Positions 42,851 to 51,641 of a stretch of 64,000 nucleotides of DNA are shown one piece after another. A program made the position numbers and the translations under genes. Origin of the DNA: HXMU1420-13 sp965601825 (GTDB taxonomy: Bacteria > Bacteroidota > Rhodothermia > Balneolales > Balneolaceae); NCBI GenBank assembly GCA_965601825.1, contig OZ271839.1:310001-374000 (forward strand), given 5' to 3'. Numbering within the stretch: position 1 is the first letter of the stretch; each line of letters starts with the position of its first letter. The notes under the pieces are model-generated. The model did not search any database, was not told where the DNA came from, and saw nothing but the letters and a program-made list of their open reading frames with translations.

Positions 42851-44722
42851 TTAAAATCCAATCCTTTTGCGAATAGCATCGAGGGCGCCGTCTTTCACTG
42901 CGTCCTCTAATTCTTTTTTCTTCTTTTCTAATTCCTCTACCTTTTTCTCAACGACAGCAACTTGTTCATTAACTTTGGCCTCAAGTTCATCGTATTTTTC
43001 GCGGAGAATTCTTTCTTGCTCTTCAACCAAATCTAAAACTTCCTGTTTTTTATCATTTACACGGCTCTCCACTTCATCTTGAATTTGGCGCTTTGCAGCA
43101 TCAACCTCTGCCTGAACAGTATTTCGAAGGGTATTCAAAAATAAATCATCAATGTTTGATTGAACTTGTGCTTTTAATGGCCCTTCGGTGTTATCAATTA
43201 ATGCTGTAGCATTGATCTGATCCGTACTTGATATCGCACTTCGAATTAATCGTTCAACAGTTCCATCCGGCGATCCTGCACTTTCAAAATCGAAATCAAT
43301 TCCAGCGGCAACATACTCAACCCTACTTTCAATTCTTCGTTCAATGACATCTAAAGCTAGAGAAAGAGATCCTGTTCCTGAATTTAAATCATAAGGAAGC
43401 AATTCAGATGGAGATAGCTTTGAATTTGCCAATGAAAAACCAGAATAAGTAATAGTAACGGCCTCCTGTTTATCTTCAGCAGTGTAATCCAACATTCCAT
43501 TAAATACTAACTGTGCATTAGTCTCATTACTACCGGAAAGATTAAAAGTAATTGGTTCCATTGTTTTCCTCTGATCATTAGAAACATTGTTCACCAGTCC
43601 TGATAGCGTAATATCATTATTGGTTACACCTGACAACTCAATGTTTTTAATCCACAATTCAGGCAGATCGTATTTCTCGCTGAATTCATAATTCCGTCCT
43701 TCATATCTATCCGGCGTCTCCTCTTCTGTACTTGAATCGATAAAGCGTTGGCTATATTCACGGCCTGTAGCCAAATATCCTAAATAGGTGTTAAGGTCTG
43801 CCAGTAGACTTTCTCCAAAAAGTGCTGTTCCGATACTTTGGGCGTTGATTTCAGGTAATTTTGCGACACTTTCTGCACGATCTATATCTTCACGAATCCA
43901 ATTATCTATACTTGCAATACTATTCTTAGAGCTTTCTAAATCAGCTTGAAAATCCGTACTTAATGTTGTGATTTCAGTTTTTATAGAATCAGCTTCTTTT
44001 ATAATCTTCTGGATATTTTGTATCGCCAAAACAACCGCAGGTACGTCTTTGATATCATCCAGTTTTATTTCATCAACGAGCTTTCTAATATCATCAGCAT
44101 TTCTTTCAATTGAATTATTTGAAATGGTTGAATCCCACACCGCGTAGCTCGTTTGCAGACCGTTTCTCAATGAATCCATCTTGTCGATTGATTGCAAATC
44201 TACCATTGCCATTAGACTGTCGATGTTGATATCATCCTTCACATCGGTGAATTCCATTTGAGCGTTTTTAGCAATATTCGAACTCACCTGACTTGTAATG
44301 TCTTTGAAGAACCCTGAATCTTCTTCGGCATTGTTTTCGGATTCATTTTCATCTTTAGGTTCCGGTAATTCTATTTTCCCATCAGTTGCTCGCTCGGTAT
44401 CCATTGCAAAACCGGTCATCTTTACATTATCTACAATCACTTTATTCCAAATTAAAGGCCAGAACTGTACATCAAACTCCGTTTCACCTGTTTCAAATGT
44501 GTTTTGCATGGTGTTATCCGGATTAGTGAATTGAAGCCTCGACCACGAAATGTGTAGTTGTGTTGGATTGAATTCAAAATCATCAATCTCTACTAATGCT
44601 CCATTTGCAGTACTAAGGCGCTCTTCTATTTGATTTTCGATCATCGAATCAGAAATCAGAAAATAAACTGCACTGAAAATTGCAGCTATAACCAGAACAA
44701 AGATCAAACCATAAACCCTCAT
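42851..44722 (-). CDS. TIGR03545 family membrane-anchored protein
   Basis: The 623-residue protein has one N-terminal membrane helix (about 4-24) and a long extracytoplasmic part. The middle includes an AsmA-like beta-rich region (DNVKMTGFAMDTERATDGKIELPE), long helical stretches, and a strongly charged C-terminal coiled coil (about 540-610, repeated EE/KK heptads). Proteins of TIGR03545 are always found beside TIGR03546 genes, as here: the partner ends one base upstream of this start. Function is unknown; a role in the envelope is likely. Confidence 0.85.
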   Translation of the reverse strand: MRVYGLIFVLVIAAIFSAVYFLISDSMIENQIEERLSTANGALVEIDDFEFNPTQLHISWSRLQFTNPDNTMQNTFETGETEFDVQFWPLIWNKVIVDNVKMTGFAMDTERATDGKIELPEPKDENESENNAEEDSGFFKDITSQVSSNIAKNAQMEFTDVKDDINIDSLMAMVDLQSIDKMDSLRNGLQTSYAVWDSTISNNSIERNADDIRKLVDEIKLDDIKDVPAVVLAIQNIQKIIKEADSIKTEITTLSTDFQADLESSKNSIASIDNWIREDIDRAESVAKLPEINAQSIGTALFGESLLADLNTYLGYLATGREYSQRFIDSSTEEETPDRYEGRNYEFSEKYDLPELWIKNIELSGVTNNDITLSGLVNNVSNDQRKTMEPITFNLSGSNETNAQLVFNGMLDYTAEDKQEAVTITYSGFSLANSKLSPSELLPYDLNSGTGSLSLALDVIERRIESRVEYVAAGIDFDFESAGSPDGTVERLIRSAISSTDQINATALIDNTEGPLKAQVQSNIDDLFLNTLRNTVQAEVDAAKRQIQDEVESRVNDKKQEVLDLVEEQERILREKYDELEAKVNEQVAVVEKKVEELEKKKKELEDAVKDGALDAIRKRIGF

Positions 44723-44723
44723 C

Positions 44724-45248
44724 TTAACCCCTCACACGACTTACCGTTTCATAAATTGAATACAGCTTAGTTCCTTTAAGCGCCTTAACCACTTTCCATT
44801 TCTGCATTCTTTCCAAAATGTGTTCACGATATTTTTTCACGAACACTACAACTCCAGGAAACATCGGAATACTTAAGATTAATGCTATTACGAAGCTCCC
44901 AATTACTACTGTATTATAGAACCGTGTCATTGCAAGCCATTCGATATCATACATAGTAATCCAAATGGATTGAAGGCTTCCATTTTCCAGTAACCAGGTA
45001 CCAAAACTATGAAATGCTGGGTCGGCGAGATAAGCAATTCCACTGAAGATGAGAAAAGCCAGAAATGCCATCCCTACATTCACCTTTATCACAATAATCA
45101 GAAGCAAAATTATGAGATTGTGAAAAGAGAATATTGGCGTTAATCCAATGATCATCCCTAAAATAAAACCTCCTGCTATTTGAGCAGGTGAAGCTTCTGA
45201 AGCGAGGGCTTTTAATAGTTTGGAGATATACTTTAAAATTATCAGCAT
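44724..45248 (-). CDS. TIGR03546 family (DUF2062-like) membrane protein
   Basis: The 174-residue protein has four hydrophobic segments and the DUF2062-like pattern: SPAQIAGGFILGMIIGLTPIFSFHN near the start (cited by its GGFILGMIIGLTP part), then NVGMAFLAFLIFSG and a basic C-terminus. The TIGR03546 family is defined by co-occurrence with TIGR03545, which follows one base downstream. The pair is thus a conserved two-gene unit of unknown function. Confidence 0.85.
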   Translation of the reverse strand: MLIILKYISKLLKALASEASPAQIAGGFILGMIIGLTPIFSFHNLIILLLIIVIKVNVGMAFLAFLIFSGIAYLADPAFHSFGTWLLENGSLQSIWITMYDIEWLAMTRFYNTVVIGSFVIALILSIPMFPGVVVFVKKYREHILERMQKWKVVKALKGTKLYSIYETVSRVRG

Positions 45249-45428
45249 GACACCCTTTGCAAATTATACCCGATGATTAAGTAACGAATATGCACTTAGT
45301 TTATCTAAAAAGGTATGATAGAATGTTTTATAACCATTAAATTTTCTCAAGAAACTAATCATCTTAATCAGTGTTGTAATAAACACTAATACAAAGTAGT
45401 TTTAAATATCAATTGAAGTTTATTGATT

Positions 45429-46823
45429 ATGAAAATGCGTCAAGTCCTGCCATTATTTTTAATTTTCTCCATTTCATTTTTAGGGTGTAAAGAAAGTTCT
45501 ACCTCACAAAGATTTTCACCTGATATTGAGGAAGCTTTCCCATGTGAAAGTGGACTTGCTGCAGGCACATACGAATGCAGTAATGTTGGTTTATTTTCAC
45601 ACGTGAGTGTTCAGGAACTTGGTGGATCAAGAGTAAATGATATTTGGGGCTGGACTGATCCAGAAACTGAAAAAGAGTATGCACTAGTAGGTTTATTTGA
45701 TGGTGTGTCTTTTGTCGATATCAGCGACCCAAATAATCCAATAGTCGTTGGTAAACTAAATGAGACTTCCTTTGCCAGTAAACTAATCGCTAGCGAAGCA
45801 GATGAAGAGTTTCCAGCCTGTGTCTTTGGAATTGGCAGCTCAGAAGTAGCAAAAAACGTCGTTCAAGGCTCTACATGGCGAGATGTTAAGGTTTTTGATA
45901 ATCATGCTTTTGTAGTAAGTGATGCTCAAATTCATGGCATGCAGGTTTTTGATCTAACAAGACTGCGAGAATACGACGGAACATTCTTAGAATTTGAAGA
46001 AGACGTTCATTACGATCTTTTCGACAATGCCCACAACATTGCGATAAATGAAGAAACAGGTTTTGCCTACGTTGTGGGTTTTCGAGCAACCGACGCCTGT
46101 GGATTGAGAAGAAATACAAATAATTCTAGTGCTCGTGATACAACAGGACTTCATATTATTGACCTTAATGACCCAAAAAATCCAACTTTTGCTGGCTGTT
46201 ATATAGATCCAGAAACAGAAGTGCCCGGTAGTCTTTCAGTTGGTGTTGGATATATCCATGATACACAATGTGTGCTATATGATGGTGTTGATAGTGATCA
46301 TCGAGGCAAAGAAATCTGCTTTAGTTCAGCTGAAGGCGCTGTTGTAATAACTGATGTTTCTGATAAAGAAAATTCATCAACGATTGGTTTTAGTGGTGTT
46401 TCCGGAATGCAGTATTCCCATCAAGGTTGGTTAACAGAAGATCATCGTTACTTCTTAATGAATGATGAATTAGATGAAACTCGTCTTGGCAGAAATACCA
46501 GAACTTATATTTGGGATGTTCAGGATTTAGAAAATCCAACGTTTATAGGATTCTATACTCATGAAACCCCTTCAATAGATCATAATCTTTACATAAAAAA
46601 CAATTTTGTTTTTCAGTCCAACTATACAGCGGGATTACAAATACTTAGATTAGGTAATCTGTCAAATGCTGAACTTGACCCTGTTGCTTTCTTTGATACG
46701 CAACCGGCGAATAACTCAAAAAATTATGCCGGTACATGGAGTAACTACCCTTACTTTGAAAGTGGTGTTATAATTGTAAGCGATATTAATGATGGTTTAT
46801 TCATTCTTAAGCCATATTTATAA
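45429..46823 (+). CDS. Choice-of-anchor B lipoprotein
   Basis: The 464-residue protein has a lipoprotein signal with lipobox FLGCKES (Cys at about residue 19). The rest is a choice-of-anchor B region with LVIVD-type repeats: NDIWGWTDPETEKEYALVG, FVDISDPNNPIVVGKL, WRDVKVFDNHAFVVSD, HGMQVFDLTRLREYDG, IHDTQCVLYDG, WDVQDLENPTFIG and SNYPYFESGVIIVSD. It is the single-domain relative of the C-terminal half of the protein at 9864, although that one lacks a lipobox. The ATG at 45429 is preferred to a TTG two codons earlier. Confidence 0.9.
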   Translation: MKMRQVLPLFLIFSISFLGCKESSTSQRFSPDIEEAFPCESGLAAGTYECSNVGLFSHVSVQELGGSRVNDIWGWTDPETEKEYALVGLFDGVSFVDISDPNNPIVVGKLNETSFASKLIASEADEEFPACVFGIGSSEVAKNVVQGSTWRDVKVFDNHAFVVSDAQIHGMQVFDLTRLREYDGTFLEFEEDVHYDLFDNAHNIAINEETGFAYVVGFRATDACGLRRNTNNSSARDTTGLHIIDLNDPKNPTFAGCYIDPETEVPGSLSVGVGYIHDTQCVLYDGVDSDHRGKEICFSSAEGAVVITDVSDKENSSTIGFSGVSGMQYSHQGWLTEDHRYFLMNDELDETRLGRNTRTYIWDVQDLENPTFIGFYTHETPSIDHNLYIKNNFVFQSNYTAGLQILRLGNLSNAELDPVAFFDTQPANNSKNYAGTWSNYPYFESGVIIVSDINDGLFILKPYL

Positions 46824-46855
46824 CTAAAAGTTGGCTCAAGATATAGTTCAATCCC

Positions 46856-46901
46856 AGCGTCATTCTATCACTAATACTAAAGCTTGAGTGATTTTGACGC
46901 T
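46856..46901. repeat. Long imperfect hairpin downstream of the choice-of-anchor B gene
   Basis: AGCGTCA (46856-46862) pairs with TGACGCT (46895-46901), and, inside it, ATCACT (46867-46872) pairs with AGTGAT (46887-46892). The internal loop is 4 versus 2 bases and the end loop is 14 bases. No T run follows, so it is not a standard terminator. Confidence 0.5.
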
Positions 46902-46930
46902 CGAAGTCTATGAATTGTAAGTGGTTAGTT

Positions 46931-46979
46931 AGGTGATGGATTATTTATTATCGAATGATTAAAAATCACCTGCTTTTTT
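46931..46979 (+). terminator. Possible weak terminator before the alpha-oxoamine synthase gene
   Basis: AGGTGAT (46931-46937) pairs with ATCACCT (46965-46971), followed by GCTTTTTT. The loop is 27 bases, long for a terminator, so this is tentative. Confidence 0.35.
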
Positions 46980-47055
46980 AAGTTAAACTCACTTTTCCGT
47001 AACTTATGGGCTTTTAAAGTTCAGGTTGTAATTAACTTTATCACAAACATTTTTC

Positions 47056-48282
47056 ATGGATTTATTTGACAAGCTAGAGGGACGTCCAAGTCCTCTAGGC
47101 CCATTCACTTCTGCAGGATACGGATATATCACTTTTCCAAAACTCGAGGGACCATTAGGTCCGGAAATGAAATTCAATGGTAAAGATGTAATCGTTTGGA
47201 GTATTAATGATTACCTAGGTATTGGAAGTAACGAACACATCAAGAAAGTTGATACCGAAGCTACTGCAAAATATTCTTTAAGTGCACCAATGGGTGCACG
47301 ATTAATGACTGGTAACTCTGAAGAGCATGAAGCTCTAGAAAAAGAGCTTGCTGATTTCGTTCATAAACCAGCTGCTCAATTATTGAATTTTGGTTATCAG
47401 GGAATTATGAGCACTATTCATGCTCTCGTTGATCGTAATGATTTCCTCATTTACGACGAACTAAGCCATGCTTGCATCGTTGATGGAAAGCAATTGGCAA
47501 TGGCAGAAAAGTCTGTTTTCAAGCATAATGATATTGAAAGCTTCAAAAAGCAATTATACCGAGCTGCATCAAAGAAGAAAGACAATTCGTCAATTCTTGT
47601 AGTTACAGAAGGTGTATTCGGAATGACAGGTGATCTGGGAATTCTTCCGGAAATCATTGAGCTCAAAAAAGAAGTTCCATTCCGTCTTCTGGTTGATGAT
47701 GCTCACGGTTTTGGTACTCTAGGTCATGATGGATCTGGAACCGGAACTCAGCTTGAATGCCAGGATGGAATTGATGTTTACTTTGGCACATTCGCTAAAG
47801 CAGGTGCTCTAATTGGTGCCTTTGTAGCTTCAGAACCAAGAGTTATCCAATTCTTAAAAGCGAATGCAAGAAGCCAGATTTTTGCAAAGTCACTTCCGTT
47901 GCCAATTGTTGTAACTGCTCGTGAGCGTTTAAAGTTGATTCGTCAACACCCGGAGTGGCGAGAAAAACTTTGGAAAAACACATTAAAGCTACGTGAAGGT
48001 CTACAAAAAATTGGATACAATGTACTTCCATCAGAAAGCCCGGTAACACCGGTACTTACACAAGGTAGTACTGACCTTTGCCAGGATATTATGCGCAAAA
48101 TGAGGGAAGAGCATGGAATTTTTGTAAGTGGAGTTGCCTATCCGGTAGTACCACGAGGCATTGTTCTTATTCGTCTTATCCCAACTGCTGCACATAATGA
48201 CGAGCATATTGAAAAAACACTTGATGCTTTTGCAGCAATTAAAGATTTTGTCATGTCTGCTGCAAATAAGCTTTCAGCTTAG
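47056..48282 (+). CDS. Alpha-oxoamine synthase family PLP enzyme
   Basis: The 408-residue enzyme has the fold-type I aminotransferase signatures of KBL/SPT/BioF: NDYLGIGSN, GARLMTGN, LNFGYQGIMST, YDELSHACIVDG, DDAHGFGTLG (D214, H217) and PLP lysine K248 in FGTFAKAGALIG. It condenses an amino acid with an acyl-CoA and releases CO2. In this phylum candidates include serine palmitoyltransferase or the cysteate:acyl enzyme of sulfonolipid synthesis. Sequence alone does not separate these. It stands alone with its own terminator. Confidence 0.88.
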   Translation: MDLFDKLEGRPSPLGPFTSAGYGYITFPKLEGPLGPEMKFNGKDVIVWSINDYLGIGSNEHIKKVDTEATAKYSLSAPMGARLMTGNSEEHEALEKELADFVHKPAAQLLNFGYQGIMSTIHALVDRNDFLIYDELSHACIVDGKQLAMAEKSVFKHNDIESFKKQLYRAASKKKDNSSILVVTEGVFGMTGDLGILPEIIELKKEVPFRLLVDDAHGFGTLGHDGSGTGTQLECQDGIDVYFGTFAKAGALIGAFVASEPRVIQFLKANARSQIFAKSLPLPIVVTARERLKLIRQHPEWREKLWKNTLKLREGLQKIGYNVLPSESPVTPVLTQGSTDLCQDIMRKMREEHGIFVSGVAYPVVPRGIVLIRLIPTAAHNDEHIEKTLDAFAAIKDFVMSAANKLSA

Positions 48283-48308
48283 CAGTTCAGAATTTGTGGT
48301 CATCTATG

Positions 48309-48343
48309 AAAAAGCCTTCTCGTAAACGGGAAGGCTTTTTTTC
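48309..48343 (+). terminator. Rho-independent terminator of the alpha-oxoamine synthase gene
   Basis: A 12-bp stem with one G-T pair (AAAGCCTTCTCG at 48311-48322 with CGGGAAGGCTTT at 48327-48338) has a TAAA loop and a following T run. Confidence 0.92.
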
Positions 48344-48403
48344 TTTTTATAATTTTTGCTCTTCACATTCGAACTTCCCAAGTATTCACTTGGTTGAAGT
48401 TGT

Positions 48404-48982
48404 ATGATTAAAACTGAGAACTTCGAAAAAATTGAAATTTCCAGTGCGGATGACTTACGAGATTGGTTGTCAGAAAATCACTCACAAGAAGAAAGCATTT
48501 GGATCGTCACTTTTAAGAAACATGTTTCCGGGAAATATGTTAGTCGAGAAGAAGTTCTCGATGAAATATTGTGTTTTGGATGGATTGATGGAATCAGAAG
48601 AAAACTAGATGATGACAGAACCATGCAATTGCTGTCACCTCGAAGAGTGCAACACTGGGCAAAGTCTTATAAAGAGCGAGCGCAAAAGTTGATTGATGAA
48701 AACAGAATGCATGAAGCAGGTTTTCAATCAATAAAAGAATCCAAGAATTCTGGTCTCTGGAATTTTATGGATGATGTTGATGCACTCATCAAGCCGGATG
48801 ATTTAGTTGAAGCTTTGAAAGAAAAACCCGGTGCAGAACCATTTTTTGATTCTATTTCTGATTCCTCAAAGCGGTGGACACTACGCTGGATCAAATTGGC
48901 TAAAACTGAGAAGACACGCGCTAGTCGGATTCTGAAAACAGCAGAACTTGCAGCTAACGGTGAGAAAGTTCCTCAAAGCTAA
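48404..48982 (+). CDS. YdeI/OmpD-associated family protein
   Basis: The 192-residue protein matches the YdeI/OmpD-associated (bacteriocin-protection-like) family. An N-terminal domain has LRDWLSENHSQEESIWIVTFKKH and DEILCFGWIDGI (about residues 60-71). A C-terminal domain has SSKRWTLRWIKLAKTEKTRASRI. The family is predicted to help with resistance to cationic peptides in some hosts, on limited evidence. The gene ends in a bidirectional terminator shared with the DEAD-box gene. Confidence 0.88.
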   Translation: MIKTENFEKIEISSADDLRDWLSENHSQEESIWIVTFKKHVSGKYVSREEVLDEILCFGWIDGIRRKLDDDRTMQLLSPRRVQHWAKSYKERAQKLIDENRMHEAGFQSIKESKNSGLWNFMDDVDALIKPDDLVEALKEKPGAEPFFDSISDSSKRWTLRWIKLAKTEKTRASRILKTAELAANGEKVPQS

Positions 48983-49011
48983 AAAGCCTCTCCAAATTGA
49001 AGAGGCTTTTT
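48981..49011. terminator. Bidirectional terminator between convergent genes
   Basis: A perfect 11-bp stem (AAAAAGCCTCT at 48981-48991 with AGAGGCTTTTT at 49001-49011) with a 9-base loop has a T run in both directions. It serves the YdeI-like gene and the DEAD-box gene. Confidence 0.92.
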
Positions 49012-49032
49012 AAAAACAAAAAATTGTTCCGC

Positions 49033-50550
49033 TTATTTAAATAGCTTTTTAATCCAACCAAAAGCTCCTGAGCTAGTTTCGCTGCCATCTCTTCCTCCTG
49101 ACAACCCATCATAAGTTGGTCTTGGTAATGACTTTGTTTTAGGCTTGCTCTTTTTAGGTTTTGGATTTGAGCGATTATTTCTTGGTTTAGCTGATTTTCC
49201 GTTTGCTCTATTTCTAGGAGCTCGCTTCTTAGCCTCTCCATTTCCTGACTTTTTCTTTTCTTCAATCAGGTCTTTCGGAAATGGTAATTCCATGATTGAA
49301 ATACCCATTTCATTGGAAAACGCATCAATCAATTCCTGATCCATTTTTGAAACCAATGAAATCAACTTTGAGGCATTTGCAGATGTAAGCAGCTCAGCTC
49401 TGGATTGATATTCCTCAATTTCATTTGGCACATCATAGTTGATGATTTCATCCATTCGATCAATTTGGATTTTATCTGCATTCAATCCACCGATTAATAA
49501 AATGCGCATTTCATATTTCTGAAATCGCTCGAATCGCTCAGCGTACATTGCCTCATCAAGATCATCCCCAAGGCTAACTACGCCCCAGTTCTTTTTCCTG
49601 ATGATTTTAAAAAGTCGATCAGATGTTCTACTTGAAGCAGAGAAAATTAACACTCTTTTTGCTGATGATTGCTCCAGGTGAGACATCAAGGTAGATATCT
49701 TCATACGAGGAGGCACCTTGATAAATCCCTGTCCTTCTGAACTCACCTTTCCCTTACTAGGAATAGCTTTTTTTCCATTTACTTCTTCCGAAGATTCTTT
49801 CTTCTCAGGATTTAACACTACAGATACAGATGCTTTCTCAAGCTTATTCTCTACCTCTTCAAGATCCACCTCAATTGTTGCCTCTTCTTCATTGGCTACA
49901 ACTTGTGAATTGGTATCAGGCAGATCATTCTTTGCTTCAAACCCAATTAATTCAGGGTTTCTTAAAGCAAGATCGGCTAGTTGTTTTGTGGCACTATTTT
50001 GCTGTCGGGATAAAATTACAATCTGTGGTTCACAGTCAACAAAACGCAGAATATCCTTAACCCGATTCACCAGGTTATATTGCTGCATTTCATGAGCTTC
50101 ATCAATCACAATTAAATTGAGATTTTTGAACCTGAAATTATTCTTCTCCAGCATTTCAATACATCGCCCGGGATTAGCTACTATCACCGGTGCACCATCT
50201 GATAAAGCTTGCTCTTGTGCTGCTTTATCTCCTTTCATTGCCATTAATGCACTACTTATCTGTGCATGATAGCCGAGCGCCCAAACTTGTTCGTCAATTT
50301 TCTCAGCGCGTTCTATAGATGGTGTTAAAATTAAAACTTGTGTGCCTTGTACCTCTCCATTTTCTGTTACTTTCTGAAGTGCCGGTATTAAAAACGCAAG
50401 ATCATCGTTCGAGTGCGTTTCTACCAAAACATGTTTCCCGTCTAAAACTACAGGGAGCACTTTTTCTTGGAGAGGTGTTGGTTTTTCCATTCGTACATCG
50501 GCCAGCCCACTTAAAAGTTCAGGGCTCAGACCAAATTTTTCAAAAGACAA
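49033..50550 (-). CDS. Degenerate DEAD-box helicase-like protein
   Basis: The 505-residue protein has the two RecA-like domains of a DEAD-box helicase (about 1-210 and 290-430) and a basic, Arg/Lys/Asn-rich tail (about 440-500). The Q motif (PTPLQ, Q28) and motif II DEAH (150-153) are intact. The P-loop reads VETHSNDDLA (43-52) where AxTGxGKT is expected, so the lysine is missing. Motif III reads LSRQQ where SAT is expected, and motif VI lacks HRxGRxGR (YQSRAELLT). It may bind RNA without ATP-driven unwinding. Charged insert 220-275 is low complexity. It converges on the YdeI-like gene. Confidence 0.88.
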   Translation of the reverse strand: MSFEKFGLSPELLSGLADVRMEKPTPLQEKVLPVVLDGKHVLVETHSNDDLAFLIPALQKVTENGEVQGTQVLILTPSIERAEKIDEQVWALGYHAQISSALMAMKGDKAAQEQALSDGAPVIVANPGRCIEMLEKNNFRFKNLNLIVIDEAHEMQQYNLVNRVKDILRFVDCEPQIVILSRQQNSATKQLADLALRNPELIGFEAKNDLPDTNSQVVANEEEATIEVDLEEVENKLEKASVSVVLNPEKKESSEEVNGKKAIPSKGKVSSEGQGFIKVPPRMKISTLMSHLEQSSAKRVLIFSASSRTSDRLFKIIRKKNWGVVSLGDDLDEAMYAERFERFQKYEMRILLIGGLNADKIQIDRMDEIINYDVPNEIEEYQSRAELLTSANASKLISLVSKMDQELIDAFSNEMGISIMELPFPKDLIEEKKKSGNGEAKKRAPRNRANGKSAKPRNNRSNPKPKKSKPKTKSLPRPTYDGLSGGRDGSETSSGAFGWIKKLFK

Positions 50551-50645
50551 TATTACACCTCTTTTCTTTTGGCTTTTTGTTCAATTTTCAAAGATCAATG
50601 TTCTGTTTTTCAGAACGCAGCAAATATACAAAGAACTATAAAAGC

Positions 50646-51575
50646 TTATTCTTTTTCTTTTGTAAATCCCTCGCTCTCTAAATAGGTTTGTTGAAAATTT
50701 TTATGCAAACCTAGTTCTATCCCTGATTTTTTGATCCAAACAAGGCTTGCGATCGTAACAAGTACGATTCCTACCGTTCCAATTAAACCTCCCTCAGGAC
50801 CAAAAGAAGCCCCGGTCCAAAATGCATCACCACTTTGTTGAGTTTGAATAAGAGTTCCACGAATTGGCAGCCCACTAACTCTGAATCCGAAGATTCCTCC
50901 TTGAAAGAAATTCCATGCAAAATGGATTCCAACAGAGAATGCTAATCGACCTGTAATTAAATAAGGAATGGCTAGCATAATTCCGGCCAGAAAGATATTA
51001 AGCAAAGCAAAAATGGTAACATTTGGATTTAACGCGTGTGCTAATCCGAAAATTGAAGAGCTAAAAAGTACAGCAATAATTGTAGCCCATTTTGTATCAA
51101 TAAATTTATTTGTAAACCCTTCTTTGAAGTTAGTCAGAAGGTAGGATCGACTCATTACCTCTTCATAAAAACCAACACAACTCATTTGTATGAAGAAAAC
51201 AAAGACCGGATAAAACCAACTCGAAGTTCCCGGTAAATTCCAGCTAAATCCTAAAAACTCTAATGTACCTGTGAAGATTTGAATAAAAAAAATAAAGGCC
51301 ATCACAAGTGCAGCTATTATGCTTCCTTTTGCAAATTCCAACCACCAAACCCGATCAGGTTGTATCCCTGCAATGCGAATTGATGTTCTATGGTCAACAA
51401 ACCGGAACATCAACCAGAAGAAACCTACCGTTAAAAATGTTGTAAGTAGAAACTGGTAACCGCCGAGAGGAATCGCATTTCCGAACATTACTATTGGAAA
51501 CGCAATAAAAATATAAACCAGAATCCGAATTCCGGCTAGAACCCTGTGCTCATTTGCATTAAAAACAGGAGACAT
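50646..51575 (-). CDS. CPBP family intramembrane glutamic protease
   Basis: The 309-residue membrane protein has about eight helices and the CPBP (Abi/CAAX) motifs: GFYEEVMSRSYLL (EExxxR, motif 1, about residue 157), FGLAHALNPN (motif 2) and HFAWNFFQGG (motif 3). These supply the catalytic Glu and His residues. Substrate is unknown. It lies 95 bases upstream of the DEAD-box gene on the same strand. Confidence 0.92.
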   Translation of the reverse strand: MSPVFNANEHRVLAGIRILVYIFIAFPIVMFGNAIPLGGYQFLLTTFLTVGFFWLMFRFVDHRTSIRIAGIQPDRVWWLEFAKGSIIAALVMAFIFFIQIFTGTLEFLGFSWNLPGTSSWFYPVFVFFIQMSCVGFYEEVMSRSYLLTNFKEGFTNKFIDTKWATIIAVLFSSSIFGLAHALNPNVTIFALLNIFLAGIMLAIPYLITGRLAFSVGIHFAWNFFQGGIFGFRVSGLPIRGTLIQTQQSGDAFWTGASFGPEGGLIGTVGIVLVTIASLVWIKKSGIELGLHKNFQQTYLESEGFTKEKE

Positions 51576-51641
51576 ACTAAAACCTGATTTTTTTGAGTTA
51601 ACCTAGCACTAAAAATACAACATGTTGAACACAGGTGAATT

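Noticed and set aside
45361..45422. AGTGTT...AACACT inverted repeat before the choice-of-anchor B lipoprotein gene
   Set aside because: Short arms and no second copy or neighbouring regulator; insufficient to call an operator.
50605..50622. GTTCTG-TTTTT-CAGAAC hairpin between the CPBP and DEAD-box genes, considered as a terminator
   Set aside because: On the transcribed minus strand no T run follows, so it does not fit a Rho-independent terminator.
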